Virus record (IMG/VR): IMGVR_UViG_3300010401_000080 | Location: 1-23,798 of that record | Source of the DNA: a virus | DNA: 23,798 nt | Strand: one strand, 5' to 3' | In this document: positions 14,265-21,409 of the stretch, piece by piece | Layout of the letters: each line of letters opens with the position of its first letter | How positions within the stretch are numbered: position 1 is the first letter of the stretch | Made by a program: the position numbers and the translations under genes | The notes under the pieces: generated by a model | Databases searched by the model: none | Told to the model about the DNA's origin: nothing | Seen by the model: only the letters and a program-made list of their open reading frames with translations

Positions 14265-14465
14265 TTATTTTTCAGGTTTTTCGGGAAGTGGCATCCAGTA
14301 GGTTATTTCAACAGATTCATAATTATCTATTCTGACAAATTCTCTTCCATCATGCAAAACACACATTACCTCCCATTCGTCATTATACATAAATCCGTAT
14401 CCGATAATATGTACATCTTCTTCAGGTTGTTTTTCTTTAATATCAATCCATTTAGATTTTTTCAT
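14265..14465 (-). CDS. DUF551 family protein
   Basis: The 66-residue product has the DUF551 layout: an early WIDIKEKQPEE, a strand region in the middle and the closing WMPLPEKPEK, which is the family's hallmark (THWMPLPEPP). DUF551 proteins are common in phages and prophages and have no known function. Its start follows the preceding stop by four bases. Confidence 0.85.
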   Translation of the reverse strand: MKKSKWIDIKEKQPEEDVHIIGYGFMYNDEWEVMCVLHDGREFVRIDNYESVEITYWMPLPEKPEK

Positions 14466-14469
14466 ATCA

Positions 14470-14619
14470 TTATTTTTTAAAACTTTTTGGGTTCCTGGAT
14501 AGCCTGAAAATGTAACGCCACCAAATGTTTATGTTGTTCGGTTGCTTATCGGGATGTGCAACTGATTGAATAAGCCTTAATTTATAAAATTCGTTAGTAA
14601 TCGTTACCATAAAATTCAT
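14470..14619 (-). CDS. Small basic protein of unknown function (49 aa)
   Basis: The frame begins at ATG 14619 (ATG 14610 is an alternative) and overlaps the end of the 51-residue gene by 26 bases. It ends four bases before the DUF551 start. The product includes HPDKQPNNINIWWRY and a basic end (RLSRNPKSFKK). No known motif is visible, except that HPD is also found in J domains; the surrounding residues do not support a J domain. It is kept because it fills the gap within a coupled gene chain. Confidence 0.5.
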   Translation of the reverse strand: MNFMVTITNEFYKLRLIQSVAHPDKQPNNINIWWRYIFRLSRNPKSFKK

Positions 14620-14749
14620 GTATTAAGAAGTTTGAAAATTTATTCCAAAGCCGTTTTATTGTTTTTGGGCCGAAAAAAATTATCCGGTACAAAGTATATC
14701 CCATTGAGACAAAGCAGAATAAAACGTAAAGGTTGGCGAGGGTGTTCAT
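14594..14749 (-). CDS. Single-pass small membrane protein (51 aa)
   Basis: The frame starts at ATG 14749, overlapping the stop of the ASCH gene as ATGA. A hydrophobic helix covers about residues 4-26 (LANLYVLFCFVSMGYTLYR), followed by a basic amphipathic stretch (KTIKRLWNKFSNF). The positively charged tail after the helix suggests the C-terminus faces the cytoplasm. It may be a small inner-membrane early protein, perhaps one that affects the host or excludes other phages, but this is only inference. Confidence 0.6.
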   Translation of the reverse strand: MNTLANLYVLFCFVSMGYTLYRIIFFGPKTIKRLWNKFSNFLIHEFYGNDY

Positions 14750-15039
14750 AAGGTTATTATTGGCCCTAATGATAAAATATATTGATGCCTATCTGGGTTA
14801 CCGCCCCATTTTTGTTTGCCAAAACCAATATCAATACCTTCCAAATTTATAAAGAATTTGGGGGAATCTTTTTTATATCCATTTTTAAAGCAAATCACAT
14901 CCCATTGGTTAAAATCAGTTTCGCCACCAATAAAACGATTTGACCAATAAGGTTTTATCTCCCTATATTCTTCTTTCTTTTCGCCAGAAAGAATCATATC
15001 AAACCATTGTTTTTTAAGTGTTAAATGGAGTATTTTCAT
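14746..15039 (-). CDS. ASCH domain protein
   Basis: The 97-residue protein begins LHLTLKKQWFDMILSGEKKEEYREIKPYW (two parts, 4-32), the typical opening of phage and bacterial ASCH proteins, and contains a later WDVICFKNGY strand. ASCH folds resemble PUA RNA-binding domains and some act on modified nucleosides. Its job here is unknown; a role in RNA binding or base modification is possible. It is ATGA-coupled to the AT-hook-like gene upstream. Confidence 0.85.
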   Translation of the reverse strand: MKILHLTLKKQWFDMILSGEKKEEYREIKPYWSNRFIGGETDFNQWDVICFKNGYKKDSPKFFINLEGIDIGFGKQKWGGNPDRHQYILSLGPIITL

Positions 15040-15302
15040 GCTTTCACTTTTTTATTCAAAGAACCCTTTGGGCGGCCTCGCTTTGAACCAAGTTGGCTTA
15101 AATAGGCCACTATCTGGCTTTTTGCAAAGGTTTGATTGATTAGCCTGGTTCCGGCACTTAATGGCGTAATGTGGCCTGGTTTCTTTTTTGTGCCTGCCCA
15201 TGTCACAATAGTACGGTGTGTTGCTATTTTCAGTAGTTCATCATAACTGATAATCGGCTTATCAGGCAGTAATTTTAGGTTGTATTTAGTCGTTGCTTTC
15301 AT
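15036..15302 (-). CDS. Small protein with AT-hook-like tail
   Basis: This is the first gene of the long minus-strand transcript. The 88-residue product has a helical middle part (SYDELLKIATHRTIVTWAG) and a tail containing KRGRPKGSLNKK, where RGRPKG matches the core of an AT-hook that enters the DNA minor groove. It may bind the AT-rich control region next to it, but this is inference. It overlaps the ASCH gene by ATGA. Confidence 0.72.
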   Translation of the reverse strand: MKATTKYNLKLLPDKPIISYDELLKIATHRTIVTWAGTKKKPGHITPLSAGTRLINQTFAKSQIVAYLSQLGSKRGRPKGSLNKKVKA

Positions 15303-15310
15303 ATTGTTTA

Positions 15311-15318
15311 CAAATTTA
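15311..15318 (-). promoter_or_regulatory. -7 element for the leftward operon
   Basis: TAAATTTG on the minus strand lies about nine bases before the ATG at 15302, so the transcript would be nearly leaderless. The nearest upstream TTG is 25 bases away, slightly longer than the usual 17 to 23. The position at the divergent boundary supports a promoter here. Confidence 0.4.
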
Positions 15319-15442
15319 TACTATATTATTTGAATAAACCTAACAAAATGTAAAATATTTTTTTACTATAATAAAAAGGTAGGTGCTCCAGTTCTGCCGG
15401 GCTTTATTTGCATTTAAAGGCACATTATATATAGGTGTAAAA

Positions 15443-15506
15443 TTATTTTTAAAAATAAATGAAATAAAAAGTACCACGTATTAATAAATGTAGTAAATTT
15501 GTACTT
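15443..15506 (+). promoter_or_regulatory. Rightward promoter region with candidate operator repeats
   Basis: TAAATTTG at 15494-15501 matches the -7 form and lies about 40 bases before the first rightward gene; no TTG is seen at the usual distance. The element is flanked by the inverted pair AAGTAC (15469-15474) and GTACTT (15501-15506). Further upstream is a perfect 16-bp palindrome, TTATTTTTAAAAATAA (15443-15458). Such sites could bind a regulator that controls both divergent operons. The 237-base gap 15303-15539 holds no convincing gene. Confidence 0.4.
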
Positions 15507-15539
15507 GTAATATTTAATAACAACTAAAAACTTTGAATT

Positions 15540-15842
15540 ATGAAAACCGTCGAAATTTTAAAACCAATCAAATCACTTAATGGCAATACTGTATATATAT
15601 CTTACAATGTAGATATACGCGAGAATGGCCAAGTAAATATTCATTGCCATATAGCACAGGAAGGCTATTCATACGGCAATCAATCATGGTCATTCGGGCA
15701 AGGTAAATATAATAGCCCTAAGCAACAGAATGTTAAGATTCAAACAAAAGTAAACAATACACAAGGATTTATAAGTGATATTATTGATTTGAAGCAATAT
15801 AACCCATTAACAGATATTAATTCTCCTTATTTTCAAGCATAA
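15540..15842 (+). CDS. First gene of the rightward operon, unknown function
   Basis: The 100-residue product begins MKTVEILKPIKSLNG and has strand-like segments (NTVYISYNVDI, QVNIHCHIAQ) followed by a Gln/Asn-rich part (YNSPKQQNVKIQTKVNN). No membrane segment or known motif is visible. The start is preceded by an A-rich leader (ACTAAAAACTTTGAATT) as is usual in these hosts. Being first after the control region, it is probably made early. Family not recognised. Confidence 0.75.
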   Translation: MKTVEILKPIKSLNGNTVYISYNVDIRENGQVNIHCHIAQEGYSYGNQSWSFGQGKYNSPKQQNVKIQTKVNNTQGFISDIIDLKQYNPLTDINSPYFQA

Positions 15843-15873
15843 CTGGCTGTTTTCAAAGTTCAGTTCTGGTTGT

Positions 15874-15899
15874 GGCTCCAGTCAAAAGCCTTTTTTTTT
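15874..15899 (+). terminator. Possible weak terminator or attenuator
   Basis: GGCT (15874-15877) can pair with AGCC (15887-15890), followed directly by nine T residues. The stem is only four base pairs with a nine-base loop, so termination would be partial at best. It lies between the first and second genes of the rightward operon and could lower expression of the downstream genes. Confidence 0.25.
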
Positions 15900-15924
15900 A
15901 ACTCAAACAATTTAATCAGAAAAA

Positions 15925-16353
15925 ATGGAAAATCAAAATCAGTCATTCAATGACAACAAGCCCTCACAGCTTTTCTTTGACATTGCGGAAAACCGGGAAA
16001 CATTCACATTTGCAACAGGTGAACATAACAGAACAAGCCCTTTGGAAATACAAAAGTTGACAATTTACGAACTAAAGGAAAAGCATGGCATTGTTGCCGC
16101 AGAAGTTGACAAGGCAAAGGCGACTATAAAAGGTATGCTCAATGCACTTTTAAAGACTATGGGAACGGGCTGGGTTAATGAATGGTATTACCACTATCAT
16201 AAGCATATTGACGTGTGGGCAACTTCTAACGGGCTTTATCAACTTTGTGTTAAGGATATTACTGTTTTTGAGCATCCAAATCCAGAACTTATTTATCGAC
16301 ATATTAAAACCATTGTTAAACTCAATAAAGATGAATTTGAAGATGAAAACTGA
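15925..16353 (+). CDS. Hypothetical protein (142 aa)
   Basis: This is a soluble protein starting MENQNQSFNDNKP. Residues 45-75 (LEIQKLTIYELKEKHGIVAAEVDKAKATIK, two parts) are probably helical. A short aromatic patch (WVNEWYYHYHKHIDVW) lies in the middle and the tail is acidic (KDEFEDEN). The patch of Tyr, His and Trp could bind metal or nucleic acid. No named family is recognised. It sits in the early recombination operon. Confidence 0.72.
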   Translation: MENQNQSFNDNKPSQLFFDIAENRETFTFATGEHNRTSPLEIQKLTIYELKEKHGIVAAEVDKAKATIKGMLNALLKTMGTGWVNEWYYHYHKHIDVWATSNGLYQLCVKDITVFEHPNPELIYRHIKTIVKLNKDEFEDEN

Positions 16354-16435
16354 AATACTATCCTACAACCTTAAACTCCTCACCCTCATTTGGGGGAAAA
16401 GAATCGAAAATAAAAAAAATAAATTTATAAAATAA
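16343..16435 (+). CDS. Possible microprotein (30 aa)
   Basis: ATG 16343 lies within the last codons of the preceding gene, and the TAA overlaps the next ATG as TAATG. The product would be a basic peptide starting MKTEILSYNLKLL and ending in Lys/Asn-rich sequence. A longer frame from 16178 exists but mostly overlaps the other gene and looks like chance. It may merely couple translation across the gap. Confidence 0.35.
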   Translation: MKTEILSYNLKLLTLIWGKRIENKKNKFIK

Positions 16436-16665
16436 TGGAAAAAGACCAATTAGAAAAAGGTAAAGAACTGGAAGCCAAACTTAGACGTGCAAATGATGAC
16501 TTGACCGCTTTAACCAAATGGAAAGACTCTAAGATAAAAGTCTATCTTAGAAATGATAATGGGGTGCAATTACAATTCAAATGTAGCCCAACTATAATAG
16601 CTATCTATGAATTTGAACTTACTCAACGAATTAATGAACTTCAAAAAGAATTTAACGAATTATAA
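16435..16665 (+). CDS. Small coiled-coil protein (76 aa)
   Basis: The first 30 residues are a charged helix (LEKGKELEAKLRRANDDL) and the end is another (ELTQRINELQKEFNEL), with a strand-like middle (IKVYLRNDNGVQLQFKC). It might be an oligomerising accessory protein. It lies one base ahead of the next gene. No family is recognised. Confidence 0.7.
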   Translation: MEKDQLEKGKELEAKLRRANDDLTALTKWKDSKIKVYLRNDNGVQLQFKCSPTIIAIYEFELTQRINELQKEFNEL

Positions 16666-16666
16666 A

Positions 16667-17866
16667 ATGACAACAGAAATCACAAAAAGCCCTTTGGTTC
16701 AAATCCTTGAAACCTCTGGAATCGAAAAAACAAAGGGCGAAATTGTCCTTGAAAAATTTACCCACTTCTTTCAACAAGCCAGTGAATGGGAAACTAAGGT
16801 AAAAGCATTGGTTATCACTGATGCAAGCCAAATCCGTGAAATGAAAATGGCAAGGGAAGGCCGTCTTGCATTGCGGGATATTCGCGTTGCCGCCGAAAAA
16901 GCAAAGGATAAATTAAAAGAAGATTCTTTGAGGGAAAGCAAATTTATCCAGTCGATTTATAACCTTATCGAAGGCACTATCAAACCTTTGGAAAATGAAT
17001 TACTTGAAAAGGAAAAGTTTGCCGAAAACCTCGAAAAAGAAAGGATTGCCAAATTGAAAAAAGAAAGGATTGAACTTCTTACGCCGTGGGTTGCCGATGT
17101 AAACCATTATTGGCTTGAAGGCATGAGCGATTCAGATTTTAAGGATTTGTTGGAAGGCTCAAAACTTGCCCATGAAACCAGGGTTGAGAATGAGCGCAAA
17201 GCCGAACAGGAACGCATCGAAAAAGAACAGGCTGAAGCCGCCGAACGTGAGCGGATTAGGCTTGAAAATGAGAGATTAAAAGCAGAGGCAGAAGAAAAAG
17301 AAAAGGCTTTGGCTGCTGAAAGGTTGGAAAGAGAAAAAGAATTAGCCGAGGCGTGGGCTGCTCAACAAGCACAAAAAGAGCAGTTGGAAAGAGATATGGA
17401 AAAAAGAGAAGCCATTAGAAATTTGAATTCTGCAAGATTTACGGAACTATTGCAATTAGGTTTCAAATATCCTTTTGATGATTTGGGAGATATGACTGAT
17501 TTTGCATACAACAAAATGCTGGCTGAACACCAAAAATCATTTAAGGAAAAACAAGCCAAAGAGGCTAAAATCAAAGCCGAACAAGATGCGATTTTAGCCA
17601 AAGAACGTGAAGCCCGGGAGAAATTGGAAGCCGAAAAGCTTGCAGAAGAAAACAGGAAAAAAGCAGAAGAAAAAGCACGTTTAGACGCTGAAAAAAAGGC
17701 ACTTAAAGCACCTGATAAGAAAAAATTGCTTAACTTAGCATCAGTTTTAGCATCAATAAGAGTTCCTGAATTAAAATCAAATGAAGCTCAAAAATTAGGC
17801 ATTGAAGCGCAAGACAAAATAAACTTTTTATCAAAATGGATTCAACAACAATCTGAAAATTTATAA
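16667..17866 (+). CDS. Long coiled-coil protein upstream of RecT, DUF1351-like
   Basis: ATG 16667, one base after the preceding stop, is preferred to an earlier one at 16607 that lies inside the neighbour. Of 399 residues, about 120-260 and 305-365 are nearly all Glu, Lys, Arg and Ala with coiled-coil heptads (RKAEQERIEKEQAEAAERER). The head contains KMAREGRLALRDIRVAAEKA, resembling the Lys/Arg-rich helix of DUF1351 proteins that precede RecT in many phages. It probably works with the recombinase, perhaps as a scaffold or DNA-handling factor. The DUF1351 link is by pattern and position only. Confidence 0.72.
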   Translation: MTTEITKSPLVQILETSGIEKTKGEIVLEKFTHFFQQASEWETKVKALVITDASQIREMKMAREGRLALRDIRVAAEKAKDKLKEDSLRESKFIQSIYNLIEGTIKPLENELLEKEKFAENLEKERIAKLKKERIELLTPWVADVNHYWLEGMSDSDFKDLLEGSKLAHETRVENERKAEQERIEKEQAEAAERERIRLENERLKAEAEEKEKALAAERLEREKELAEAWAAQQAQKEQLERDMEKREAIRNLNSARFTELLQLGFKYPFDDLGDMTDFAYNKMLAEHQKSFKEKQAKEAKIKAEQDAILAKEREAREKLEAEKLAEENRKKAEEKARLDAEKKALKAPDKKKLLNLASVLASIRVPELKSNEAQKLGIEAQDKINFLSKWIQQQSENL

Positions 17867-18670
17867 ATGGAAAATCAAACTGAATTGGCTTTAGTGCCTG
17901 AAATTTATGACGAACGCAAGTTGTCGGTATCAATATTTGATACCCCAGAAGCATTCGAGCAAGGGCAGCGTTACGCCAAAATGCTAATTATTAGCTCCCT
18001 TATTCCTAAGAACTATGTAAATAATATTCCAAATACCATGATTGCATTGGAATATGCTCACAGGCTTAGGATTTCTCCATTAATGGTAATGCAAAATTTG
18101 AATGTGATAAACGGAACGCCTTCGTGGGGTGCAAGTTTCTTGATAGGTATGATTAATTCGAGCGGTAAATATACCGATGATTTACAGTTTGAAATGACTG
18201 GCAACAAAGGGCAATCTGATAGGGGCTGTTACGCATGGGCTGAAAACAAAAAAGGTAAAATAATAGAAGCCCCTGAATTCACCTTCCAAATGGCAATTTC
18301 AACGGGGCTGGTCGATAAAACAGGCAGTAAATGGAAGGTAACACCCGAACTGATGTTGCGCTACCGCGCGGCCTCTATGTTTAGCCGTTTGCATTGCCCT
18401 GAAATAACTCTTGGTTTTTACACAACAGAGGAACTTTTGGATGAAAAGGATAATTTCAAAAAGATAAGCATTGAGGTTGAACCCATCGACCCGGCAGAAT
18501 TGGAAGCCGTTTCAAATGCAATGTCACAATGTGAAAATGTGGATGCACTGAAAAAATACTTTGCCGGGCTTGACGCAAAACTGCAAAAAGATGCAACGGT
18601 TATTACAATAAAAGACAGGATAAAAAACACTTTGGCGGCTAAGGCTATGGTTAAAAATGAGGGCATATGA
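17867..18670 (+). CDS. recT: RecT-family single-strand annealing protein
   Basis: This 267-residue protein should anneal complementary single strands during phage recombination. Motifs typical of the family are IALEYAHRLRISPLMVMQNL (59-78) with INGTPSWGASF after it, and KWKVTPELMLRYRAASMF (155-172) followed by LGFYTTEEL. Its start directly follows the stop of the coiled-coil gene, and its TGA overlaps the start of the exonuclease gene. Together with that exonuclease it forms the usual two-component recombination system that repairs double-strand breaks by end resection and annealing. Confidence 0.93.
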   Translation: MENQTELALVPEIYDERKLSVSIFDTPEAFEQGQRYAKMLIISSLIPKNYVNNIPNTMIALEYAHRLRISPLMVMQNLNVINGTPSWGASFLIGMINSSGKYTDDLQFEMTGNKGQSDRGCYAWAENKKGKIIEAPEFTFQMAISTGLVDKTGSKWKVTPELMLRYRAASMFSRLHCPEITLGFYTTEELLDEKDNFKKISIEVEPIDPAELEAVSNAMSQCENVDALKKYFAGLDAKLQKDATVITIKDRIKNTLAAKAMVKNEGI

Positions 18671-19281
18671 TAATATACAATATGCCACAAAGAACGCCTG
18701 AATGGATTGAAGTCAGGCGTGGGAAAATAACAGGCACCAGGTTAGCCGATATTTTCAAAACTGATAACCTTACCTTAGCAGATAAATTAATAGCCGAAAT
18801 GGGAAGCGACGAGGATTCACCTTCATTTACAAATGCAGCTATGCAGAGAGGCATAGATATGGAACCAGTCGCAAAAGCATTGTACCAAAGCCAAACCAGT
18901 TACGATATATTGGAATGTGGTTTTATCGAGCATGAAATACATTCTTTTATTGGCATGAGCCCAGACGGCCTTATTATTCAAAATGACAAATACGTTGGTG
19001 GCCTTGAAATAAAATGCCCTGATACGTCAAAACATGTACAATATATCCGACATAATAAGCTGCCAACTGAATACCGTTATCAGGTTTTGAGCATGTTTTT
19101 AATAAACCCTGACTGTCATTTTGTAGATTTCATTAGCTTTGATGATAGGTTCAAACCGAAACCAATATGGTATAATACCACTTTTAGAACTGATATTGCA
19201 GATGAACTTATAAAAATAGAAGCAGAAGTTTTAAAATTTTGGGATAAGGTTTTGAAACTGCAAAAAGATATAATTTTTTAA
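18667..19281 (+). CDS. YqaJ / lambda-exonuclease-like 5'-3' exonuclease
   Basis: The 204-residue protein has the PD-(D/E)XK exonuclease signature in order: RRGKITGTRLADIF (17-30), MQRGIDMEPVA with Glu66 (59-69), SPDGLI with Asp100, GGLEIKCP with Glu114 and Lys116, and YRYQVLSMFL with Gln139. Such enzymes resect duplex ends to yield a strand for RecT. The start overlaps the recT stop as ATGA, and a second Met at residue 6 is an alternative. The length is typical. Confidence 0.93.
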   Translation: MIIYNMPQRTPEWIEVRRGKITGTRLADIFKTDNLTLADKLIAEMGSDEDSPSFTNAAMQRGIDMEPVAKALYQSQTSYDILECGFIEHEIHSFIGMSPDGLIIQNDKYVGGLEIKCPDTSKHVQYIRHNKLPTEYRYQVLSMFLINPDCHFVDFISFDDRFKPKPIWYNTTFRTDIADELIKIEAEVLKFWDKVLKLQKDIIF

Positions 19282-19298
19282 CAGTAAAAAATAGAGAC

Positions 19299-19625
19299 AT
19301 GGAAAATAGAATTATCAAAGATGTTGCGGAAACAATGTACATCAATCACGAAACTTCGAGTTATGCAATATTCTGCTATAATTCACACGGAGATTTATTC
19401 GTGAATGGCGATTGGGGCTATTTTACTTATGCGTGGCGGTCTTTTAGTGGCACTTTCAAAGAGTTCTTGGCAGGTTGTAACGCTGATTATATTACTGGCA
19501 AATTGGCGATAAACTGGAACAATATTGCACCCCGCGGCAATAGGTTTGTTGGCAACAGGGAGAAAAATGTAAAAATACTGGTACAAATATTTATTGATGA
19601 ATTGAAAAAAGAACAGGCACTTTAA
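19299..19625 (+). CDS. Conserved-looking hypothetical protein (108 aa)
   Basis: The product carries an aromatic, strand-rich segment, FVNGDWGYFTYAWRSFSGTFKEFLAG (two parts, 33-58), followed by ADYITGKLAI. I know similar segments from phage and plasmid proteins in other bacteria, but no function has been assigned to them. The end is a Lys-rich helix. It lies 17 bases after the exonuclease gene with an A-rich leader. Function unknown. Confidence 0.75.
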   Translation: MENRIIKDVAETMYINHETSSYAIFCYNSHGDLFVNGDWGYFTYAWRSFSGTFKEFLAGCNADYITGKLAINWNNIAPRGNRFVGNREKNVKILVQIFIDELKKEQAL

Positions 19626-19638
19626 CCCCCTTAACAAA

Positions 19639-19857
19639 ATGAAAAAGATTTTAACAGCGGAACAATGGATAAAACAAGAATATGGATTTAATGTCCATAA
19701 AGGAATTTACAGCGAAGGAGACATGGTTGGTTACGCTATCTACGTGCGTGATTTTACTTTGGGTGTTGCGGCTGAAAAAGTAAAAAGTTTTACGTATAAA
19801 GATATTAATGCCATGATAATCCTCTTCCTCAAGAATGATAAAAATTTACAGATATGA
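19639..19857 (+). CDS. Hypothetical protein (72 aa)
   Basis: It begins MKKILTAEQWIKQEYGF and contains alternating strands (GYAIYVRDFTLGVAAEKV) and a short hydrophobic helix (INAMIILFL). No signal peptide or known motif is present. It is ATGA-coupled to the next gene. Family not recognised. Confidence 0.68.
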   Translation: MKKILTAEQWIKQEYGFNVHKGIYSEGDMVGYAIYVRDFTLGVAAEKVKSFTYKDINAMIILFLKNDKNLQI

Positions 19858-20114
19858 GCAGGTCAACAGGAATTAGCGAATTGATGTATAAATCCGTAAA
19901 TGAAAAAGGGGGAGTATATAAATTTGCCCTCAAATGTCTATTACAAGATATTGATGCTGATTATTATTCTGCCCAAGAATATGCAGATTTTATTGAGTTC
20001 CTTCAAAACGAATTAGGGCATTATGAATATCGTGAACTAAGACGCAAATTTGAAATCGAGCAAGAATATATTGAATTGACTTATGATGAAAACCTTGAAT
20101 TAATAGAAAGATGA
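19854..20114 (+). CDS. Hypothetical acidic protein (86 aa)
   Basis: This is a helical, acidic protein rich in Glu and Tyr. It contains FALKCLLQDIDADYYSAQEY and ends YDENLELIER. It is ATGA-coupled on both sides, which supports the start. No known motif is visible. Confidence 0.68.
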   Translation: MSRSTGISELMYKSVNEKGGVYKFALKCLLQDIDADYYSAQEYADFIEFLQNELGHYEYRELRRKFEIEQEYIELTYDENLELIER

Positions 20115-20383
20115 AAACAAACAAAGAATTGGCGATTGAATTAATAAATTTAGGCGTAAAGAATGTTAATGCTTTCCCAATGGTTGATTTATTAGTTGCC
20201 AAAGAAGCCATAGAGATAGCAGCAAAGCCTCCTGACCTAAGCGATATGTATAATCAATTAATTTCCGATAAACTTTTATATGCTACATGGTATGAGGCAC
20301 GTCATAAAAAAGAAATCGAGATAGCGTTTATGGAAAGATTAGCACAACAGAATATCATTTCACTCACACCCGATAAACTTTAA
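20111..20383 (+). CDS. Hypothetical protein (90 aa)
   Basis: The product starts MKTNKELAIELINLGV and appears mostly helical, with a Pro break (AKPPDLSDMYNQLI) near the middle. The start overlaps the preceding stop. No recognised family. Confidence 0.68.
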   Translation: MKTNKELAIELINLGVKNVNAFPMVDLLVAKEAIEIAAKPPDLSDMYNQLISDKLLYATWYEARHKKEIEIAFMERLAQQNIISLTPDKL

Positions 20384-20388
20384 GAGAT

Positions 20389-20586
20389 ATGGAACGCTGG
20401 AAACGATTGTTTAATAAGTATAAAAAATACACAGAGCCTCAATTAAATGAAAGGCTAATTGAACTTGACGAGGAAATGTGTATTATTAAAAATATGCAGG
20501 AAATTTATAGGTTTAAGCGGGAAAGAAAAGAATATTGGGCTAAACGTGAAAATACTTTATTATCGAATATCAAATCACCTTCTTAA
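20389..20586 (+). CDS. Small basic protein, last gene of the rightward operon
   Basis: This is a highly charged helical protein of 65 residues with clusters of Lys and Arg (RFKRERKEYWAKRE) and a Glu-rich centre (LIELDEEM). It ends 50 bases before the stop of the opposing gene. That convergent gap carries only a weak hairpin possibility and a run of pyrimidines, so no clear terminator can be named. Function unknown. Confidence 0.65.
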   Translation: MERWKRLFNKYKKYTEPQLNERLIELDEEMCIIKNMQEIYRFKRERKEYWAKRENTLLSNIKSPS

Positions 20587-20636
20587 TCCCTGCTAAAAAT
20601 GAGAAAGGTTTTCGATTTCTTTCCGATTCTTTCCTA

Positions 20637-21257
20637 TCATTTTCCTATTTTTATTTTCCACGACAAACCAAAGCTCACAACTTTTTCAGGAAACGTGAAA
20701 GATAGATTATATAATTGATCTTTTTTGCTGAGGAATGAAACCTGTGGGCCCGCTACAAAATGGTTCAAATCGGTTGACAAACCAAGATTGAAACCTACAA
20801 ATACTTTGTTTCTATTAGGATTGAGATTATTTTCAACGGTCAACCTATTATTCTTAATCTGAAAAGACCTTCCTAATATTTTATTCATTCCTACGCTGTC
20901 ACGAATCGCTACAAGCACGTTTGAGCCTTTAAGGGTGTCAATGTATATGCTTTTCACAAAGTATTCCTGTATAGCCTCTGCTGTGTCAAGATTAGTAAGA
21001 ATATAAGGTAGTCTGATAATGGTAGGTTTGCCCGGCACTTCAACAATCCTGCCTTTGATGAATTTGGGATCGGTAGGAATATAGGACATAACAGGGTGTT
21101 TGAACATGGAGTCCTTTTGCCCCTTCTGCCACATAGTATCTTTAACTGGCATTTTTACTATTTCAGGATTGCATTTTGGAGTACAGGCACGTTGAAAGAG
21201 GATTACCACAATTAGTCCGGCAATTACAATAAGCATTAAGGCTCTATCAACTGTCAT
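20637..21257 (-). CDS. Membrane-anchored protein with beta-rich end, possible spanin
   Basis: ATG 21257 is chosen because it overlaps the preceding small gene as TAATG; a TTG frame extends 12 codons upstream. The 206-residue product has one N-terminal transmembrane helix (about 6-21, LMLIVIAGLIVVILF) followed by ACTPKC. The middle appears periplasmic and extended. The last 60 residues alternate hydrophobic and polar residues (VFVGFNLGLS, NLSFTF, VSFGLSWKIKIG), as in outer-membrane strands. A protein anchored in the inner membrane with an end able to enter the outer membrane fits the job of a spanin, which joins the two membranes at lysis. It is the last gene of the lysis block. Confidence 0.6.
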   Translation of the reverse strand: MTVDRALMLIVIAGLIVVILFQRACTPKCNPEIVKMPVKDTMWQKGQKDSMFKHPVMSYIPTDPKFIKGRIVEVPGKPTIIRLPYILTNLDTAEAIQEYFVKSIYIDTLKGSNVLVAIRDSVGMNKILGRSFQIKNNRLTVENNLNPNRNKVFVGFNLGLSTDLNHFVAGPQVSFLSKKDQLYNLSFTFPEKVVSFGLSWKIKIGK

Positions 21258-21409
21258 TATGATATTTTTAAAAGTTTTCTCCTTGCTCTGCAAATATAAT
21301 ATGTAGAAACAGGGTCAATAAATATCATAGTTAAATAGCCTACTTTTAGTGTTACGCCTTGATAAATATCAGTGTAATATTTTCTTTCAAGCCTATATAT
21401 ATCATTCAT
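21257..21409 (-). CDS. Small basic protein of unknown function (50 aa)
   Basis: The frame starts at ATG 21409, overlapping the preceding stop, and its TAA overlaps the next ATG as TAATG. The product is rich in Tyr, Ile and basic residues (CRARRKLLKIS at the end), with a modest hydrophobic patch (VGYLTMIFI). A promoter-like match sits inside it. It fills a coupled gap but may be a chance frame. Function unknown. Confidence 0.5.
   Translation of the reverse strand: MNDIYRLERKYYTDIYQGVTLKVGYLTMIFIDPVSTYYICRARRKLLKIS
21291..21318 (-). promoter_or_regulatory. Possible internal promoter before the spanin candidate
   Basis: TTG (21318-21316), 17 bases, then TATATTTG (21298-21291) on the minus strand match the host promoter form. 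The site is inside the 50-codon gene, so it could be chance in AT-rich DNA. If used, it would allow the spanin candidate to be expressed on its own. Confidence 0.3.

Noticed and set aside
14470-14619. HPD tripeptide suggesting a J domain
   Set aside because: The 49-residue product is too short and lacks the flanking helices of a J domain.
16178-16342. Upstream extension of the 30-codon frame to give 85 codons
   Set aside because: It lies inside the 142-residue gene in another frame and gives a hydrophobic Ile/Leu-rich product typical of a shifted AT-rich frame.
20587-20636. Terminator between the convergent operons
   Set aside because: Only weak five-pair stems can be drawn, such as GAAAG with CTTTC, and there is no clear T run after them, so no terminator is claimed.
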